In this document: positions 32,334 through 42,277 of the stretch, piece by piece
How the letters are laid out: each line of letters begins with the position of its first letter
Position numbering within the stretch: position 1 is the first letter of the stretch
NCBI RefSeq assembly: GCF_000472965.1
Contig: NZ_AXAU01000003.1
Span: 358,417 to 414,236 of the forward strand
Origin: Bradyrhizobium murdochi
GTDB lineage: Bacteria; Pseudomonadota; Alphaproteobacteria; Rhizobiales; Xanthobacteraceae
Length of the DNA stretch: 55,820 bases
Direction of reading: 5' to 3'
The notes under the pieces: model-generated
The model's input: the letters and a program-made list of their open reading frames with translations, nothing else
Databases searched by the model: none
What the model was told of the DNA's origin: nothing
Position numbers and translations under genes: made by a program

Positions 32334-33467
32334 TTACTTATCCGTGCCCACCACCTTCCCCGATTCGATGTCAACGAAGACATCGGTTTCCACTCCGTCC
32401 TTTGCGGCAATGATCTCCACGGCGTAGACATTGTATTTGCCGTATCTCTCGATCTTCATCGACGTGACCTTGCCTGGGACTTCCTTGAGTGCGGTTTCCG
32501 TCGCCTCCGACGAGCTTACTTTTGCAACCGGTGGCACAGTCTGCTTCCGAGGCTCACGATGATGTTTTCCAAAGCTCGCAATGTCTGTGCCGGGCAAAGC
32601 GTCGGACGCAACCAGTTCGCCATCCGAGGTGTCCTTGACGAGTCCCACTTCCGGACACCACCACTTGTCCGTAATATCGGATGGATTGGTGAGGCTATAC
32701 TCGCGTGTTCTCACACAATCCTTAAAGGTCCCGGCTGGAACGGTTATTGTGATCCCGCTTTCCATATTTTCTGTATAGCCATACGCCTCGGCCTCGTGCC
32801 CGTCGAAGATGTATTTGTCGCCGACAGTAAAAGTCCCAGGCATCAACAAGCCGGGCTCGGCGATACCGTTGCCATCGGGGTCACCGACACGCCAGGTCCC
32901 GGCAAAGACCTTGCGTCCTACTTGGTCTATCTCCCAGCTCACTTCGCCGAACGTGTACATAGCGTTTGTCGCCTTATCCATGCAGAACCAGTTTTCCGCC
33001 CGCTGGTCCAATACGCCGTCGTAGAATTCCTCTTCCTGGACGACGCCACATTCGAACTTGCCAATACCCGGAACATCAAATGGCTCGGTCTTGTCGAGAA
33101 CCTGGGCTTCTACTCGCAAGAGTCCATGTGGATGGTTTGGATGCTCCATGATGTATCGAAAGCCTGGCTTGAGTGGAAAATAGAGCGGGTTGTGTCCACT
33201 TGGGACCAGGTTTTCCGCCTTCAGGTTCCAGTCTTTGAGTGAAGAAAAATTGACTCGGGCGCCGCTCTGGGTGCGCCCTGGCTGATCCTTGTATTCCCGC
33301 GCCATAACGCTGTCGCCATGCAAACCGAGCCAAGTGCCGCCGGCGAGTGTGAACCCGGCCGCGGTCAGAACCGTGGCCGTCATGAAGGCGGCACGCCAGC
33401 GGGCGAGCGGGCCAGATCGCCAGTTCGTCGGCTTCATCTGTTGCTCCGAATTCTGCTTATCGAACAT
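32334..33467 (-). CDS. Secreted protein with C-terminal PepSY-like domain (copy 1)
   Basis: About 377 aa. An N-terminal membrane/signal segment (FMTATVLTAAGFTLAGGTWL) is followed by a large domain shared with the gene at 33564, containing GDPDGNGIAEPGLLMPGTF, VPAGTFKDCVRTREYSL and DKWWCPEVGLVKDTSDG. The last 60 residues look like a PepSY domain (SSSEATETALKEVPGKVTSM and TDVFVDIESGKVVGTD). Three nested in-frame ATGs occur; I prefer 33467 by ribosome-binding-site spacing and analogy with the paralogue. I do not recognise the main domain. PepSY domains often occur in secreted inhibitors or envelope sensors. Confidence 0.75.
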   Translation of the reverse strand: MFDKQNSEQQMKPTNWRSGPLARWRAAFMTATVLTAAGFTLAGGTWLGLHGDSVMAREYKDQPGRTQSGARVNFSSLKDWNLKAENLVPSGHNPLYFPLKPGFRYIMEHPNHPHGLLRVEAQVLDKTEPFDVPGIGKFECGVVQEEEFYDGVLDQRAENWFCMDKATNAMYTFGEVSWEIDQVGRKVFAGTWRVGDPDGNGIAEPGLLMPGTFTVGDKYIFDGHEAEAYGYTENMESGITITVPAGTFKDCVRTREYSLTNPSDITDKWWCPEVGLVKDTSDGELVASDALPGTDIASFGKHHREPRKQTVPPVAKVSSSEATETALKEVPGKVTSMKIERYGKYNVYAVEIIAAKDGVETDVFVDIESGKVVGTDK

Positions 33468-33563
33468 CTCAATCATCTCCATGCCCTCCGGATGCTGGAG
33501 ACGCCCCGGCCGGAACGTCGCCCAAGGTTGCGGAACTCTTCAGCTTCACGTGGCTGGACGTTG

Positions 33564-34646
33564 TTAGTCCGTCCCAACGACCTCTCCCGTCTGGGTGTCG
33601 ACGAAGACGTCGACCTCGCCGCTACCCGTCTGGATCTCGACCACGTAGACATTCTTGCCCCGCTTCTTCTCGATTGTTACGTCAGTGACTTTTCCGGGCA
33701 TTCGCTGAAGCGCAATCCTCTTGGCGTCCGCAATTGAAACCTTCGCCGCCGCTGACTTTTGCTTCGCGGGTTTGTCGCGCAGTTTCCCGATGCTTGAAAC
33801 GTTGGAGGCCGGATTGCTGGTTGGGAGCGCGTTGGAAACGACGAGTTTTCCGTCGGACGTGTCGCTCACGAGGCCAACCTCCGGACACCAGATCTTGTCG
33901 CTGATGTCCTTCAGGTCGATCAAATCCTGCTCGCGAACCCGGACGCAGCCCTTAAACGTCCCTGCAGGGACCGTTGCCTGAACGTCGTCTTCCATGTTCT
34001 CGGCGCCACCATAAGCCGTGCTCCGGCCGCCGGCGTAGATGTAGCGCTCGCCGACCTTGAAGGTGCCCGGCATCAACAAGCCCGGTTCAGCGACGCCGTC
34101 GCCGTCGGGATCGCCAGCCCGCCACGTGCCCGTGAAGCTCGGCTTGCCGTTCTCGATATTCCAACTCACCTCGCCGAACGAATATACATTGTTGGTGGCC
34201 CTATCGAGGGCGAGCCAGTTGAGTGTGCGCTGCGTCAAGACGCCGTCGAGATACTCCTCTTCCTGCACCACCGACGTTTTGAATTTGCCGATGCCACGAA
34301 TGTCGAAATCCTCCGTGGTATCGAGGACCACGGTCTCCTTGCGATACCTGCCGTCCGGGTGATCGCGCCGCTCCAGCGCGTGCTTGTGGCCTGGCGTGAT
34401 CGGGTAATAGAGTGAATTGACCCCGTGCGGGATGATCTGCTCGCCTTTCAGATCCCAGTCCCTCATCGAGGAAAAGTCGCTGCCCTTCGTCCAGCGCGGC
34501 GGATCTTTGATCTCGGCTGCGAACGCCGTGCCGCCGCAGAGCGCGAACCCGGTCGCCAACAGCACGATCGCTGCAGCGCGGGCGACACGCAAGCAGACGA
34601 GCGGGCCAAGCTGCCAGCTCGCCGACTTCGTCTGCCTGTTCAACAT
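33564..34646 (-). CDS. Secreted protein with C-terminal PepSY-like domain (copy 2)
   Basis: This 360-aa paralogue of the neighbouring gene has the same plan: signal segment (AAAIVLLATGFALCGGTAFA), a large shared domain (GDPDGDGVAEPGLLMPGTF, VPAGTFKGCVRVREQDL, DKIWCPEVGLVSDTSDG), and a C-terminal PepSY domain (SIADAKRIALQRMPGKVTDV, VDVFVDTQTGEVVGTD). The two clearly arose by duplication and have since diverged. GGAGG correctly spaced from the ATG at 34646 fixes the start; the frame is open further upstream without a signal. It lies just downstream of a secreted beta-rich protein and an RND pump and may serve that transport system. Confidence 0.78.
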   Translation of the reverse strand: MLNRQTKSASWQLGPLVCLRVARAAAIVLLATGFALCGGTAFAAEIKDPPRWTKGSDFSSMRDWDLKGEQIIPHGVNSLYYPITPGHKHALERRDHPDGRYRKETVVLDTTEDFDIRGIGKFKTSVVQEEEYLDGVLTQRTLNWLALDRATNNVYSFGEVSWNIENGKPSFTGTWRAGDPDGDGVAEPGLLMPGTFKVGERYIYAGGRSTAYGGAENMEDDVQATVPAGTFKGCVRVREQDLIDLKDISDKIWCPEVGLVSDTSDGKLVVSNALPTSNPASNVSSIGKLRDKPAKQKSAAAKVSIADAKRIALQRMPGKVTDVTIEKKRGKNVYVVEIQTGSGEVDVFVDTQTGEVVGTD

Positions 34647-34762
34647 CGCGACGTCCTCCATCCCGTGTGACAGGTCCGGCTGCCGCCCGGGATTGCGGAA
34701 ACTACCCTTAAGACAGCGCCGGTCCGTCTGGGGCCGATCTGACGACGGCGGATTCAATTCGC

Positions 34763-35461
34763 TCATCGCTCCCTCACAGTCGTGAAGCTGGTTTCTATGA
34801 AGGACCGGTTGCCGTCCTTCGCGACCGTGCCGATCGCAAGCGTGTAAGCCTGGCCGGCCCGCAAGAATCCCTTGGGCACCGTGAAGGATTTTGCCGAGCC
34901 TGGCAGCAGTGCCCGGATTTCGAAGGCCGAGCCATTTTGCTCGACTACGAGGGCGCAGGCCTCTATCCCCTTCGGCACGGACCATCGTAGCGTCAGCGCG
35001 GTGGCGGGTACGTCCTTCTGGTCCGGCCGCGGATATTCGAACGCGGCCGGTTCGGGGAATACGTGGCTCAACTGCGCCTCGCCGCGCAGGTGCTCCCCCT
35101 TGGTCGTCGTTCCTTCAAAACGATAGGCGCCCGCCGGGAAATCGGCGCGGACGATCTTGTCGTCGTCGGGCTCGGGCGATTCGAGCGTGAGACTGCGAAC
35201 TCCCAACTTCGAGTCCGGCGATCTAAGGTCGACCACCGTGCGCGCGCCCGGCGCCAACACCTTCAACGCTGCCAGCCCATCCTCCGCGCCGGTTGCCTCG
35301 AACCGGATCTCGGCATCGTGATCCTGCATATTGCGTTCGAGATAGACGGAGAGCTTTTGAAAGCGGCCATCCTCCGCCGCTCCCGTCACCGGATATGCAA
35401 AAGCGGAGAGTGTTGCAGCGGCGGCGCCAATCCAACCGGTGTGACGACGCGCCGTTTTCAT
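34763..35461 (-). CDS. Secreted beta-rich protein, 232 aa, unknown function
   Basis: A signal peptide (MKTARRHTGWIGAAAATLSA, cleavage probably after TGAAE) is followed by two beta-rich segments. The second (TALTLRWSVPKGIEACALVV to the C-terminus) has the look of a fibronectin type III-like fold. No enzyme motif or metal site is obvious. The gene starts 1 bp from the end of the upstream RND pump gene on the same strand, so it is co-transcribed and probably periplasmic. A chaperone or accessory role for the pump is inferred from position only. Confidence 0.75.
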   Translation of the reverse strand: MKTARRHTGWIGAAAATLSAFAYPVTGAAEDGRFQKLSVYLERNMQDHDAEIRFEATGAEDGLAALKVLAPGARTVVDLRSPDSKLGVRSLTLESPEPDDDKIVRADFPAGAYRFEGTTTKGEHLRGEAQLSHVFPEPAAFEYPRPDQKDVPATALTLRWSVPKGIEACALVVEQNGSAFEIRALLPGSAKSFTVPKGFLRAGQAYTLAIGTVAKDGNRSFIETSFTTVRER

Positions 35462-35462
35462 A

Positions 35463-38400
35463 TCACGCGCTCCCAGCTACCGGTGCTGGAACGGTCAGGC
35501 GATCCGTCGACTGGCCAGCACCGTGGCCGAAGCGGAGATAAAATGCAGGCAAAATAAACAGGTTGAGCAGCGTCGACGTCACGAGTCCGCCCAGAATGAC
35601 GACCGCCATCGGATACTCGATCTCGTGGCCCGGCAGGTCGCCGAAGATGATCAACGGCAGGATCGCGAGCCCGGCGGCGCCGGTCGTCATCAGGATCGGA
35701 CGCAACCGCTCGCTCGCGCCGCGAAGCACGAGCTTCATGCCGAACACCTCTCCCTCATGCCGTTCCAGATACTGGAAGTGGTTGATCATGATGATCCCGT
35801 TGCGGGCGGCGATGCCGAGCACCGTCAGGAAACCAACCAGCGAGCCAAGGGAAATCACGCCGCCCGCGAGCCACGCCGCCAGCACGCCGCCCACCAGTGC
35901 CGAAGGAAGGGTCACGAAACTGAGCACTGCCAGACGCCAGCTGTTGAAGGACTGTTGCAGAAGTACGAACACGCCGGCGAGCGCCAGGAGGGAGTAGAGT
36001 TCGAGCCGCCTGCGGGCGGCGCTCAGTTCCTGATATTCGCCCTGCAGCACCGCGTAGTAGCCAAGAGGAAATGCCAACTTGTCCAGACGCGCCTGCACGT
36101 CGCTGGCGACCGCGCCGAGATCACGACCCTTGACATTCGCCTGCACGTCGATCCGACGGGAACTCGCCTCACGCTTGACGACATTTGGCGTCGGCCCAAT
36201 GCTGACATCGGCTACTTCAGCGAGCCGAACGCGCTGCCCGGTCGACGTGTTGATCAGCATCTCGCGAACCGAGTCCACGCTGTGGCGGGACGCCGGATCG
36301 GTCCACACCTGCACATCGTACGTGCGGCCGTCGATGAAAATATCGCCGACCTCTTCTCCGGCCATCAAGGTCGCGGAGGCACGCCGGACATCGCCCGGCT
36401 TCAGACCGTAGCGTTGTGCTTCCTCAAGCTTCACCGTCACCTGAATATGCGGTACTTCGACCATCAGCTCCTTGTGCAGGTTGACGAGATTCGGAACGTC
36501 CGCGAGTGCCGCGCGGACCTCCTCCGCCTTGTCCCTGAGAACGTCGAGATCGGGGCCGAAGATGCGGACGACGATCGCCTCGCCGGCGCCAGTCAGGACT
36601 TCGCGAATGCGCTCCTTCAGATAGGTCTGCACATCGCGGTAGAGGCCGGGATAGCCCTCCACCATTTCCTCGATCTTGGCATGCGTCTTGTCGTAGTCGG
36701 CGTCACGGCTGATACTGATCCAGTTCTCTCCGAAATTGACGCCGACGACCTCATCCGCGGCGAAGGCCTGGCCAATATGCGCACCGAAATTGCGTACGCC
36801 CGGAATTGCGCGCAGCTCCTTGCTCGCGCGGGTCGTGATGCGCAGCATCTCGGGCAGGGACGCGTCTGGAGTAGTGACCCAGTGCATCAGGAAATCGCGC
36901 TCCTTGAACGACGGCAGCAGCGAGTGGCCAAGCAGCGGCCAGACACCGATCCCCGAGACCATCACGACTGCGACAGCGATATAGGCCATGCGTGGTGTCC
37001 GGGTGACCCGTTCCAGCAAGGGCGCGTAATGGCGCTGCAGCCAGACGATGACAGGTGATTCACGCCCTTCGAGTCGCGCGCCACGCAGCAGGATCAGACA
37101 GAGCGCCGGCGTCACCGTCATCGCCACGACGAGCGAAGCCGCGATCGCGAGCACGTAGGCCGCAATCAGCGGCTTGAAGAAGGATCCGGTCAGGCCTTCC
37201 ATGAACAGCACGGGGACCACAGCGACGACCACGATAAGGGTAGCGTAGACAATCGGCGCCCGCACCTCGAGCGACGCGTCCAGAATGATGCGCGCCGTGC
37301 TGCGCGTATCCCCCGCACGCCGTGCAAGGCGCAGGCGTCGCATGATGTTCTCGACGTCGATGATCGCGTCGTCGACGACGATCCCCAACGCGATCACGAA
37401 GCCCGCCAGGATCATTGTGTTGACGGTGGCGCCGGCCTGGAACAGGACGAGGCCCGCCGCGAGCAGCGAAAGCGGAATAGCGACGATGCAAACGATCGCG
37501 GTGCGCAATTCGTAAAGGAAGATGAATATGATTCCCACGACCAGCAGGCAGCCCAGCAGTAACGCCCACGATAGATTGTCGATCGAGTCCTCGACGAAAG
37601 TCGCTGGCCGGAAGATTGTCGTATCGATCTCCACCCCTGGAAGGCCGGGCTTCATCCTCTCCAGCGCCTCCTCCACCCCGCGGGTGACGGCGAGCGTGTT
37701 GCCCCAGGGGAATTTTTCGACGATGAGCATGAGGCCTGGGCCGTCGTTGATAACGGCATCGCCGATCATGCCCTGCGGCGCATAGACAAGATTGGCCACA
37801 TCGCTCAGCAATAGCGGCGGCTTGCCGGCCGGTTTGGTCACTGGCACCCTGGCAAGCGTTTCGGGTGTAACACCGGCGCCGACGAAGCGGAGTTGAAAGC
37901 GCTGATTGGGTGTTTCGACGAAGCCGCCGGTACCGATATGCGCGCCGCGGGCATAGCGCAGGAGGCCAACATCGAGGGCATCGGAAACCGCCTCCTGCAC
38001 CTGATCGAGCGTAATGTTCTCGGCGGCCAACCGCTTCGGATCAACCATGACCTGAACCATTTTGAGCTGCTCGCCCCAGATCGCGATGTTCGCGACGCCG
38101 GGAACGCCAAGCAGCCGCTGCCGGATGGTCCAATACGCCAGCATTGACAGGTCCATCACGGACTTGTCCTTTGAGGTAATGCCGACCTTCATGATCCGGC
38201 TGGTCGAGGACAACGGCGGCATCATGAACGGCGGCGCGGCCCATGTCGGTAGGGTCTTGGTCGCGAGCGCCATCCGCTCGCTGACCAGCTGCCGCGCGCG
38301 GATTTCGTCGGCACCCGGCTTGAAGATCAGCAGGATCGACGACAGTTGCGGCACCGACTTCGACCGCATCACGTCGACGCCAGGTACGCCGTTGAGCGCG

Positions 38401-38612
38401 TTTTCCAACGGCACGGTCACGAGTTGTTCAACTTCGGCGGATGAGAGCCCAAGACAGATTGTCTGGATCTCGACCCGTGGCGGCGCGAATTCCGGGAATA
38501 CGTCCACCGGGACGTCGCGCAGACGTGCGAGGCCAAACCACGTCAGCACCACCCCAAGGGCGAGGACGAGATAACGAAAGCGCAGACTAGAACCTATAAT
38601 CAGCCTCATCAT
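35463..38612 (-). CDS. CusA/CzcA-type heavy-metal efflux RND pump (1)
   Basis: A proton-driven inner-membrane pump of about 1049 aa with the RND plan: N-terminal helix, large periplasmic loop with [20 protein letters not shown], helices 2-6, a second loop, and helices 8-12. Its TM4 segment is [19 protein letters not shown], a charged version of the metal-pump proton relay. Related pumps export Cu+, Ag+, Zn2+, Co2+ or Cd2+, but the Met ladder of CusA is not obvious, so I leave the substrate open. The mini-adaptor gene lies 57 bp upstream on the same strand and the secreted beta-rich protein directly downstream. Two adjacent ATGs near 38612 are possible starts. Confidence 0.9.
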   Translation of the reverse strand: MMRLIIGSSLRFRYLVLALGVVLTWFGLARLRDVPVDVFPEFAPPRVEIQTICLGLSSAEVEQLVTVPLENALNGVPGVDVMRSKSVPQLSSILLIFKPGADEIRARQLVSERMALATKTLPTWAAPPFMMPPLSSTSRIMKVGITSKDKSVMDLSMLAYWTIRQRLLGVPGVANIAIWGEQLKMVQVMVDPKRLAAENITLDQVQEAVSDALDVGLLRYARGAHIGTGGFVETPNQRFQLRFVGAGVTPETLARVPVTKPAGKPPLLLSDVANLVYAPQGMIGDAVINDGPGLMLIVEKFPWGNTLAVTRGVEEALERMKPGLPGVEIDTTIFRPATFVEDSIDNLSWALLLGCLLVVGIIFIFLYELRTAIVCIVAIPLSLLAAGLVLFQAGATVNTMILAGFVIALGIVVDDAIIDVENIMRRLRLARRAGDTRSTARIILDASLEVRAPIVYATLIVVVAVVPVLFMEGLTGSFFKPLIAAYVLAIAASLVVAMTVTPALCLILLRGARLEGRESPVIVWLQRHYAPLLERVTRTPRMAYIAVAVVMVSGIGVWPLLGHSLLPSFKERDFLMHWVTTPDASLPEMLRITTRASKELRAIPGVRNFGAHIGQAFAADEVVGVNFGENWISISRDADYDKTHAKIEEMVEGYPGLYRDVQTYLKERIREVLTGAGEAIVVRIFGPDLDVLRDKAEEVRAALADVPNLVNLHKELMVEVPHIQVTVKLEEAQRYGLKPGDVRRASATLMAGEEVGDIFIDGRTYDVQVWTDPASRHSVDSVREMLINTSTGQRVRLAEVADVSIGPTPNVVKREASSRRIDVQANVKGRDLGAVASDVQARLDKLAFPLGYYAVLQGEYQELSAARRRLELYSLLALAGVFVLLQQSFNSWRLAVLSFVTLPSALVGGVLAAWLAGGVISLGSLVGFLTVLGIAARNGIIMINHFQYLERHEGEVFGMKLVLRGASERLRPILMTTGAAGLAILPLIIFGDLPGHEIEYPMAVVILGGLVTSTLLNLFILPAFYLRFGHGAGQSTDRLTVPAPVAGSA

Positions 38613-38669
38613 CGGAAGCATCCCCCACTCAGGCCGACGCCGCTGTGGAAAAACAACTTCGACGCGCAG

Positions 38670-39104
38670 TTAGTGACCTACCTTCACCTCTGTCCCGAAG
38701 ACCTGCGGCACTCCGACCGCAAGCACCTTCGTGCCGGCAGGCGGCCCGTCACTCAGGTAAACATTGTCGCCCTTGATGGTGTCGATCTCCACCGCTCCGC
38801 GGAAGAACGTCAACGGATCGGCGCTGATATAAACCCAGGTTTTTCCGGACAGGTCGTAGAGAACAGATGCGTATGGCACGATCCGTCGGCCCGACGGATC
38901 GGCGCGCACCTCGTCGATCACGATGCCGAGCCGTTCAGCCGCTTTTGGCGTAAGCGTGATCTTTTTGATCTTTGCGTCATTCGTGGCTTCGACCCGCGCG
39001 GGCGCACTCTTTTTGACCGTCGACTCCGCGGCCAGTGCTGAGGAACAGGACGCTGCGAGGCACGCGGCAGACGCCGCGGCCATCAATGCGTTGAAGCAGG
39101 CCAT
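38670..39104 (-). CDS. Mini periplasmic adaptor lacking hairpin and lipoyl domains
   Basis: This 144-aa exported protein (signal segment ALMAAASAACLAASCSSALA) contains only the C-terminal part of a CzcB/CusB-type adaptor. KKITLTPKAAERLGIVIDEV is followed by a membrane-proximal-type domain with VPYASVLYDLSGKTWVYISA and YLSDGPPAGTKVLAVGVPQ, ending in VKVGH. The alpha-hairpin and lipoyl domains needed to reach an outer-membrane channel are missing. GGAGG supports the ATG at 39104. It sits between two RND pump genes in one operon and presumably docks on one or both pumps. It is a small stand-alone protein rather than a broken adaptor, since its ends are clean. Confidence 0.83.
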   Translation of the reverse strand: MACFNALMAAASAACLAASCSSALAAESTVKKSAPARVEATNDAKIKKITLTPKAAERLGIVIDEVRADPSGRRIVPYASVLYDLSGKTWVYISADPLTFFRGAVEIDTIKGDNVYLSDGPPAGTKVLAVGVPQVFGTEVKVGH

Positions 39105-39151
39105 GAGACGTTCCTCCCTTTTGACGGCCTTCGAAGCAGCACAAGCGGCGG

Positions 39152-42100
39152 TCATGACGCGGCCTCCATTTCTAGATCGAGCCGGTCAGCCGTCCAGCCA
39201 GCGCCGAACCTCGCGTAAAGCGCCGGAAGCACGAATAACGTTCCGAGCGTCATGGTAACGACGCCGCCCAGGACCGCGACCGCAAAGGGGTGTGCAATTT
39301 CAAGCCCGGCGACGTCGCCCATCACCGCGAACGGAAGTGCCAGAGCGAGCGTCGTGACAGATGACGCGATGATGCTCGGGAACTGTTCCAGCACGCCGCG
39401 ACGCACCAGTTCTTCGCCGAACAGCTCACCCTCGTTCAATTGCAGATGCTGGAAATGGGCGACCAGACCGATACCCTGCCGCACCATCAGTGCGAGCACC
39501 GCTGCCAGACCCAACAGAGAACCGAGCGAAAAAGTACCGTCGGTGATCGCGATCGCTGCCAGACCGCCCAGCATAGCAATCAGGACACCGAGCAGCGACA
39601 GAGCGGTGAGTTTCCAACTTCGGAGCACCGCCTGTGTCAGCAGGAACATCAGCACTGCCGCCGCCGCCATGTAGCTGTAGATTGACCGCAGGGCAGCACG
39701 CTGCTCCTTGTATTCGCCGAGTACCTCAGCATGGTGCTCGAACGGAAATGCTATCCGCCCGACGCTCCTGGCAACATCATCCGCCACGTGGCCAAGCGCC
39801 CGCTCGTCCACTTTCGCCGAAACATCGATACGGCGCGATGATCCCTGGCGCCGGATGATACTGGTGGCCGGCGCGATGCGGACGTCTGCAACCTGATCGA
39901 GGCGAGCCTGAGTCCCGCTCTCGCTATTGATCATCAGATTGCGCACGTCGTCGATGTTGTCGCGCAACTCCGGCCGCCCCCAGACCACCACGTCGAAAAC
40001 CTTCTGGTCCTCGAAAAGTGCACCGACGGTGATGCCGCCGACGATCGCAGAGGTAGCCCTGCGGACGTCGCCCGGCTTCAGGCCGTAGTCAGCCGCGCGA
40101 TCGACATCCACCTTGACCTCGATCGCAGGCTCTTCGACCTGTAACTCAATCTGAGGATTTTCGATGCCAGAGATCTTCGCCATCGAAGCGCGGATCTCCT
40201 CTGCCTTGGCGCGAATGACGTCGAGGCTGTTGCCATAGACACGCACGGTGAGGGAATCCGGATCACCGGTGAGCGCCTCGCGCAACTTCGTGGACAGGTA
40301 TGTCCCAACCTTGCCCTGCATTCCTGGATAGGCAGTAATGGCAGCTTCCACGGCATCGACCGTTGTTTCGTAGTCGGCCTTCGGATCGATGTTGACCCAA
40401 ACGTGCCCCGCGTTCACGTCCGTTGCGCGTTCGCAGTTACAAAGCACCGCCCGTCCGAGATTGGCGAAGGCGTTCTGCACTCCGGGAATTTCCCGCAGGT
40501 CTCGGATCAAGTTCTCAGTCGATCGGGTCATTGCCTGCAGCGAGGTGCCCGGCGGCCCCTGCCATTCGATGACCAGATCGGTCTCCCTGAAGCTGGGCAC
40601 CAAATCGCGTTCGAGCGGGCTCCAGAGCGCGAAGCACGCGATTGCCGCCACGACGCCGGTGGCGATGCAGGCGAGCGGCGCGTGGATAACACGGCCGACG
40701 ACCCGATCGAACGGCCTGACCAACCTATTGATGACCCATCCGCCCGTCGGGGTCAGTGGCGCGTTGGCGAGCAGCACCGCGGCCAGCGCGGGGGTCACGA
40801 TCAACGCCACCAGCATCGAGATGGACACGGCGGCGATATAGGCCCAGGCCATCGGCGCGAAGAACGCGGCGGACCGGCTCTGCATGAACAGAACTGGCAG
40901 TACCGCGAGTACGACGATCAGCGACGCGTACAGCATCGGCTGACGCGTTTCCAGCATCGCACGGACGACGACCATGAAGCCTGACCGACCGTCGCGTTGC
41001 GGCGCACGCAAGCGGTGCAGCACATTTTCGACGTCGATAACACTGTCATGCACGATAACGCCGGACGCCATCAGCAGGCCGCCGACGACTATCATGCTGA
41101 GCGGGATTCCGGCGGCCGTTAACAGCAGTTCAGCGCAGACGAACGACAATGAGATCGCGGCCAGGGCGATAACCGCGGTCCTCCAGCTACTCATGAGAAC
41201 GCCAAGCACGACGGCGGCCAGGATGATCGAAATGAGCATGGCCTTGCCTAGATTGCTGGTCGCGCGTTCAATGAAACTCGCGGGACGGTAGATGGTCGTA
41301 TTGATCTCGATGCCGGGCAGCCCGGGTTTCAGTTCGTTGAGCACACGCTCAACGCCGCGCGTCACGTCCACTGTGTTGAAGCCGGGGAACTTCTCGATCG
41401 CGACCATCAAGCCGGACCCTTCGCCGATGATGGCGTCTCCGATCAGTGCCTGATGGCCATCCACCAGATATGCGACATCGCCGACACTAACGGTCGTGCC
41501 GGCTAGCGGCACCTTGGCGAAGGTGCCTACGGTAGCGATTGGCAACTGATGACGGATATTCAGCCGCTGATTTGGCGTTTCGATGAAGCCGCCGGTGCCT
41601 GGCGTGGACGAGTTCAGATAGGTGAGCGGCGAAGACCACACCGCCTCGCCAGTCGTTTTGATCACCTGCTCAAGCTTGACGCCCTTCTTATTCAGGTTCC
41701 TGGCATCGATGAGCACCTGCACCTGCCGCTCGCGCTGACCCCATATCGACACATTCGCCACACCCGGAACTCCGGCGAGGCGCGGCGCGATGTTCCAGCG
41801 CGCCTGAACGGACATGTCGATCAGCGAAACGGATTTCGAACTCAGGCCGATGTTCATCACTCGACTGGCCGAGGAGACGGGCTGAAGCATGGTCGGAGGG
41901 CTTGAGACGTTCGGCAGCGCGTGCGACTGCGTCAGCCGTTCCTGCACCATCTGGCGCGCTTTCATCAGATCGGTGCCGGGCGCGAAGATCATCTCGATCG
42001 TCGAAAGTCCCGCCATCGATTCCGACTGGATGGCCTGAAGCCAGGGCACGCCGTTGAGCAGGTCCGCCTCCAGCGGCACGGTAATCAACGCTTCGACCTC

Positions 42101-42277
42101 TGCGCTGGAGAGGCCAAGCGATTCCGTCTTCACGGTGAGCGAGGGTAGCGCCAGCTCGGGGATGACATCGAGCGGCTTGTTCCTGACGTCGACGGCGCCG
42201 AGGATAAGCAGGCCCGAGGCGGCAACTACAATGAGGGTGCGTAACCGCACGCTAGAGGAAATGAGCCACGCCAACAT
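39152..42277 (-). CDS. CusA/CzcA-type heavy-metal efflux RND pump (2)
   Basis: A second RND pump of 1041 aa, homologous to the downstream one along its length (for example GVPGVANVSIWGQRERQVQV, and the last helices VALMVRQGIGLVAHFQHLQL). Its TM4 relay reads GVIVHDSVIDVENVLHRLR, so the first acidic residue of the VDD pattern is a histidine here. Two pumps in a row could form a heterotrimer, as MdtBC does, or serve different substrates. The gene is probably first in the operon. Two 15-bp direct repeats lie 16-48 bp before its start. Substrate unknown. Confidence 0.9.
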   Translation of the reverse strand: MLAWLISSSVRLRTLIVVAASGLLILGAVDVRNKPLDVIPELALPSLTVKTESLGLSSAEVEALITVPLEADLLNGVPWLQAIQSESMAGLSTIEMIFAPGTDLMKARQMVQERLTQSHALPNVSSPPTMLQPVSSASRVMNIGLSSKSVSLIDMSVQARWNIAPRLAGVPGVANVSIWGQRERQVQVLIDARNLNKKGVKLEQVIKTTGEAVWSSPLTYLNSSTPGTGGFIETPNQRLNIRHQLPIATVGTFAKVPLAGTTVSVGDVAYLVDGHQALIGDAIIGEGSGLMVAIEKFPGFNTVDVTRGVERVLNELKPGLPGIEINTTIYRPASFIERATSNLGKAMLISIILAAVVLGVLMSSWRTAVIALAAISLSFVCAELLLTAAGIPLSMIVVGGLLMASGVIVHDSVIDVENVLHRLRAPQRDGRSGFMVVVRAMLETRQPMLYASLIVVLAVLPVLFMQSRSAAFFAPMAWAYIAAVSISMLVALIVTPALAAVLLANAPLTPTGGWVINRLVRPFDRVVGRVIHAPLACIATGVVAAIACFALWSPLERDLVPSFRETDLVIEWQGPPGTSLQAMTRSTENLIRDLREIPGVQNAFANLGRAVLCNCERATDVNAGHVWVNIDPKADYETTVDAVEAAITAYPGMQGKVGTYLSTKLREALTGDPDSLTVRVYGNSLDVIRAKAEEIRASMAKISGIENPQIELQVEEPAIEVKVDVDRAADYGLKPGDVRRATSAIVGGITVGALFEDQKVFDVVVWGRPELRDNIDDVRNLMINSESGTQARLDQVADVRIAPATSIIRRQGSSRRIDVSAKVDERALGHVADDVARSVGRIAFPFEHHAEVLGEYKEQRAALRSIYSYMAAAAVLMFLLTQAVLRSWKLTALSLLGVLIAMLGGLAAIAITDGTFSLGSLLGLAAVLALMVRQGIGLVAHFQHLQLNEGELFGEELVRRGVLEQFPSIIASSVTTLALALPFAVMGDVAGLEIAHPFAVAVLGGVVTMTLGTLFVLPALYARFGAGWTADRLDLEMEAAS

